A DNA stretch of 64,000 nt from Rhodospirillaceae bacterium (lineage in GTDB: Bacteria > Pseudomonadota > Alphaproteobacteria > Reyranellales > Reyranellaceae), in assembly GCA_009772935.1 (NCBI GenBank), contig WOUR01000008.1, positions 1 to 64,000 of the forward strand. The letters run 5' to 3'. Position numbers and translations under genes: made by a program. Positions 61,455 to 64,000 of the stretch are shown here, in pieces. Every line of letters begins with the position of its first letter. Within the stretch, counting starts at the first letter, position 1. Under the pieces are notes generated by a model. That model was not told where the DNA came from and ran no database searches. It saw nothing but the letters and a program-made list of their open reading frames with translations.

Positions 61455-61512
61455 AGGGTCGTCACTGGCCGCCATCCTTGCAGGCCCGCGAAGGACCAAT
61501 CCGCCACCGGCC

Positions 61513-61526
61513 GTTGATCCAGATCA
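61513..61526 (+). promoter_or_regulatory. FixK/FNR-like box, HlyD side
   Basis: TTGATCCAGATCAA is a perfect palindrome equal to the FNR/FixK consensus (TTGAT-N4-ATCAA). Its centre is about 70 nt before the hlyD-like start at 61590, a fitting place for activation at -41.5 with a short leader. Confidence 0.75.
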
Positions 61527-61589
61527 ACGTGGAGTGCGGGCAAACGGTGTCCTAATCCTACCTCCATAAACAAAGCCTCCGAAACCCGC

Positions 61590-62660
61590 ATGACCGCGTC
61601 ACAAGCCTGGCTGTCGAGGATCGTGCTCGTCGTGCTCGTCGCAGGCGCGGCGTATGCGGCATGGCAATGGCTGCGTTCGCCGTCGCTGCCGCCGGGCTTC
61701 GCCAGCGGCAATGGCCGGATCGAGGCCGTCGACATCGACGTCTCGACCAAGCTGGCGGGGCGAGTCGAAGACATCCTGGTCAACGAGGGCGATTTCGTGC
61801 GCGTCGGCCAGGTTCTCGCGAACATGGACACGCGGGTGCTGCGGTCCCAGCTCCGCGAGGTCAAGGCGATTCTCGAACAGGCGCGGATCGAAATCGACAC
61901 GGCCCGCTCGCGGGTGACGCAGCGCCAGGCCGAGAAACGCGCGGCGCTCGCCCTGGTGACGCAGCGCCACACCGAGGTCGACGCAGCGCGCCGGCGCGTG
62001 GCGCGCTCGGAGGAGCTGGCGCCGAAGGGCGCCACCGCACAGCAGGTTCTCGACGACGATCGCGCGCGTCATGACGGCGCCAAGGCCGCGCTCGCCGCGG
62101 CCGAGGCGCAGGTCGCGGCAGCCGACGCCGCCATCGGAACGGCCGACTCCCAGGTCGTCGGCGCCCAGGCCGCCTACGAGGCGGCGCTCGCCACGATCGA
62201 CAGGATCCAGGCCGACATCGACGACAGCGCGCTCAAGGCGCCGCGCGACGGACGCGTGCAGTATCGCGTCGCCCAGCCCGGCGAGGTCCTCGCGGCGGGC
62301 GGCAGGGTCCTGAACATGGTCGACCTTTCCGACGTCTATATGACGTTCTTCCTGCCGACCGAGGCGGCCGGCCGCATCGCCATCGGCAGCGAGGTGCGGC
62401 TGATCCTCGACACCGCCCCGCAATTCGTCCTGCCGGCCCGCGTCACCTTCGTGGCGGACGTGGCGCAGTTCACGCCCAAGAGCGTCGAAACGGCCGTCGA
62501 GCGCCTGAAGCTGATGTTCCGCATCAAGGCCAATATCGATCCGGCCCTGCTCAGCAAGAACCTCGACCAGGTGAAGACCGGTTTGCCGGGCGTGGCCTAC
62601 GTCCGGACCGATCCCAGGGTCGATTGGCCGGCCAACCTGGCGGTGAAGCTTCCCCCATGA
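61590..62660 (+). CDS. HlyD-family membrane-fusion protein of an ABC exporter
   Basis: 356 residues. One N-terminal helix (about 9-27) is followed by the biotinyl-lipoyl-like segment ([20 protein letters not shown] near 42-61), a coiled-coil of about 80-190 with Ala/Gln/Arg-rich heptads, and a second lipoyl half with [20 protein letters not shown] beta-barrel domain follows. It matches YhiI-like proteins that partner RbbA. The stop overlaps the ABC ATPase ATG (ATGA), so both are coupled, under a perfect FNR/FixK box. Confidence 0.93.
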   Translation: MTASQAWLSRIVLVVLVAGAAYAAWQWLRSPSLPPGFASGNGRIEAVDIDVSTKLAGRVEDILVNEGDFVRVGQVLANMDTRVLRSQLREVKAILEQARIEIDTARSRVTQRQAEKRAALALVTQRHTEVDAARRRVARSEELAPKGATAQQVLDDDRARHDGAKAALAAAEAQVAAADAAIGTADSQVVGAQAAYEAALATIDRIQADIDDSALKAPRDGRVQYRVAQPGEVLAAGGRVLNMVDLSDVYMTFFLPTEAAGRIAIGSEVRLILDTAPQFVLPARVTFVADVAQFTPKSVETAVERLKLMFRIKANIDPALLSKNLDQVKTGLPGVAYVRTDPRVDWPANLAVKLPP

Positions 62661-64000
62661 CCGACCCCGTCGCCCGGCTGCGCGGCGTCGGCCTTCGCTA
62701 CGGCCCGGTGACGGCGCTGGAGGCCATCGACCTCGAGCTGCCGGCCGGCAGCATCGTCGGCCTGATCGGGCCGGACGGCGTCGGCAAGTCGAGCCTGCTG
62801 GCGCTGGTGGCCGGCGCGCGCCGCCTGCAGGCCGGCAGCGTCGAGGTGCTGGGCGGCAGCATGGCGAGCGGCCGGCATCGCCGCCGCGCCTGCACGCGCA
62901 TCGCCTACATGCCGCAAGGGCTGGGGCGCAACCTCTACGCCACCCTGACGGTGGCCGAGAACATCGACTTCTTCGGCCGCCTGTTCGGTCATGGCCGGCG
63001 CGAGCGCAAACGGCGCATCGACGAACTGACGCGGGCCACCGGCCTGGCGCCGTTCGTCGATCGTCCCGCCGGCAAGCTGTCGGGCGGCATGAAACAGAAG
63101 CTCGGCCTGTGCTGCGCCCTCATTCACGATCCCGACCTTCTCATCCTCGACGAACCGACGACCGGCATCGACCCGCTGTCGCGCCGCCAGTTCTGGGACC
63201 TGATCGCCCGCATCCGCGCGGCGCGACCCGGCATGAGCGTCATCGTGGCCACCGCCTACATGGAGGAGGCGGCCCGTTTCGACTGGCTCGTGGCGATGGA
63301 CTCGGGCCGCGTGATCGCGACCGGCAGCCCGCGCGAACTGCTCGCGCGCACCGGCAGCCCCTCGCTCGAGGCGGCCTTCGTTGCCCTGCTTCCCGGCGAA
63401 CGGGGCCGTGGCTACCGGCCGATCGAGACGCCGCCTCCCGATGACGGGCACGACGCCGAGGCCGCCATCGAGGTGCACGGCCTGACCAGGCGCTTCGGCG
63501 ATTTCGTCGCCGTGGACCATGTCGACCTGCGCATCGCGCGGGGCGAGATCTTCGGATTCCTGGGATCCAATGGCTGCGGCAAGACCACGACCATGAAGAT
63601 GCTGACCGGGCTGCTTCCGTCCAGCGAGGGCGAGGCCCGGCTGTTCGGCCAGCCGGTCGACGCCCAGGACTTCGAGACCCGCCGACGCGTCGGCTACATG
63701 TCGCAGTCCTTCTCGCTCTACAGCGAGCTGACCGTGCGGGAGAACCTCGAGCTCCATGCCCGCCTGTTCCACCTGCCCAAGGAGACGATCACGGGTCGCG
63801 TCCAGGAGGTCGCCGGACGTTTCGAACTGCTCGATGTGCTGGACGCCCTGCCCCCGACCCTGCCGTTCGGCCAGAGGCAGCGCCTGTCGCTCGCCGTGGC
63901 GGTGATCCACAAACCCACCCTGCTGATCCTCGACGAACCCACGTCCGGCGTCGATCCGCTCGCCCGCGACGCCATCTGGCGGATGTTGATCGACATGGCG
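62657..64000 (+). CDS. rbbA: RbbA/YbhF-type ABC transporter with two ATPase domains, partial (runs off window)
   Basis: 448 residues are visible before the window ends, with no stop. First ATPase: Walker [10 protein letters not shown] at 38-46, signature LSGGMKQK near 140, Walker [14 protein letters not shown]. Second: GSNGCGKTT near 304, degenerate signature LPFGQRQR near 402, [13 protein letters not shown]. In the first domain the usual switch His is Ala ([13 protein letters not shown]), as I recall for RbbA. Full RbbA proteins add ABC-2 membrane helices at the C-terminus, which would lie beyond the edge. It likely exports an unknown substrate with the HlyD partner. Confidence 0.9.
   Translation, partial: MTDPVARLRGVGLRYGPVTALEAIDLELPAGSIVGLIGPDGVGKSSLLALVAGARRLQAGSVEVLGGSMASGRHRRRACTRIAYMPQGLGRNLYATLTVAENIDFFGRLFGHGRRERKRRIDELTRATGLAPFVDRPAGKLSGGMKQKLGLCCALIHDPDLLILDEPTTGIDPLSRRQFWDLIARIRAARPGMSVIVATAYMEEAARFDWLVAMDSGRVIATGSPRELLARTGSPSLEAAFVALLPGERGRGYRPIETPPPDDGHDAEAAIEVHGLTRRFGDFVAVDHVDLRIARGEIFGFLGSNGCGKTTTMKMLTGLLPSSEGEARLFGQPVDAQDFETRRRVGYMSQSFSLYSELTVRENLELHARLFHLPKETITGRVQEVAGRFELLDVLDALPPTLPFGQRQRLSLAVAVIHKPTLLILDEPTSGVDPLARDAIWRMLIDMA

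Overview
The window is about 64 kb of a high-GC chromosome with short intergenic gaps and many 1-4 nt start/stop overlaps. Gene content points to an aerobic alphaproteobacterium. The main pointers are a petABC cytochrome bc1 operon, oxygen-dependent HemF, several tripartite tricarboxylate transporter (TTT/Tct) binding proteins, and TTGA-N6-TCAA boxes of the FNR/FixK type. A Reyranella- or Bradyrhizobium-like soil or water organism fits, but the genus is only an inference. I found no rRNA, tRNA, CRISPR array, transposase, phage gene or replication origin.

Layout. 0-2 kb: tail of rplY, then pth and ychF. 2-5.5 kb: a divergent pair of exported phosphatase-like proteins (PhoX type and phytase-like). 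5.5-9.5 kb: a tctA-tctB-tctC-tctC operon with two tandem binding proteins. 9.5-13 kb: a PaiB-like regulator opposite a dienelactone hydrolase / class III CoA-transferase / CoA-ester lyase cluster. 13-17.6 kb: petABC, then trmL-hemF. 17.8-21.4 kb: five tightly packed genes (NUDIX, DUF6111, CCA-type nucleotidyltransferase, membrane protein, AAA ATPase). 21.5-28.3 kb: MoxR, DUF58, DUF4159 and VWA-like membrane protein operon. 28.3-33.4 kb: a catabolic block with SDR, TctC and a LacI-type regulator divergent from a Baeyer-Villiger-type monooxygenase and a VOC protein, with a perfect LacI-type operator between them. 33.5-38.7 kb: pirin, SDRs, a chromene-carboxylate isomerase-like protein, an OmpA-like protein and a quinone oxidoreductase. 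38.7-41.2 kb: NodU-type carbamoyltransferase with DUF5989 and SxtJ partners. 41.3-46 kb: TetR, HAD, RecX, ArsC, a CyaC-like diheme/iron-sulfur adenylate cyclase and a TPR protein. 45.9-50.1 kb: an unusual autotransporter whose N-terminal passenger looks like a bilobal pepsin-type aspartic protease. 50-59 kb: indolepyruvate ferredoxin oxidoreductase, YqgE, peroxiredoxin, an AroE-like protein, an SDR, an SGNH hydrolase and a methyltransferase. 59-64 kb: small membrane-protein genes (DUF1622, DUF2254) and a HlyD/RbbA-type ABC exporter, flanked by three FixK/FNR-like boxes.

Intergenic DNA carries several families of dispersed palindromes. Two families occur twice right after genes (about 1.9-2.0 kb with 33.4 kb and 35.7 kb). 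One of these shows a paired, compensatory base change between copies. A third family sits between convergent genes (37.7 kb and 56.2 kb), and two larger inverted repeats fill 13.07-13.40 kb.

The most notable items are the pepsin-like autotransporter, the redox-sensing cyclase homologue, the low-oxygen-type boxes around the exporter locus and the palindromic repeat families.
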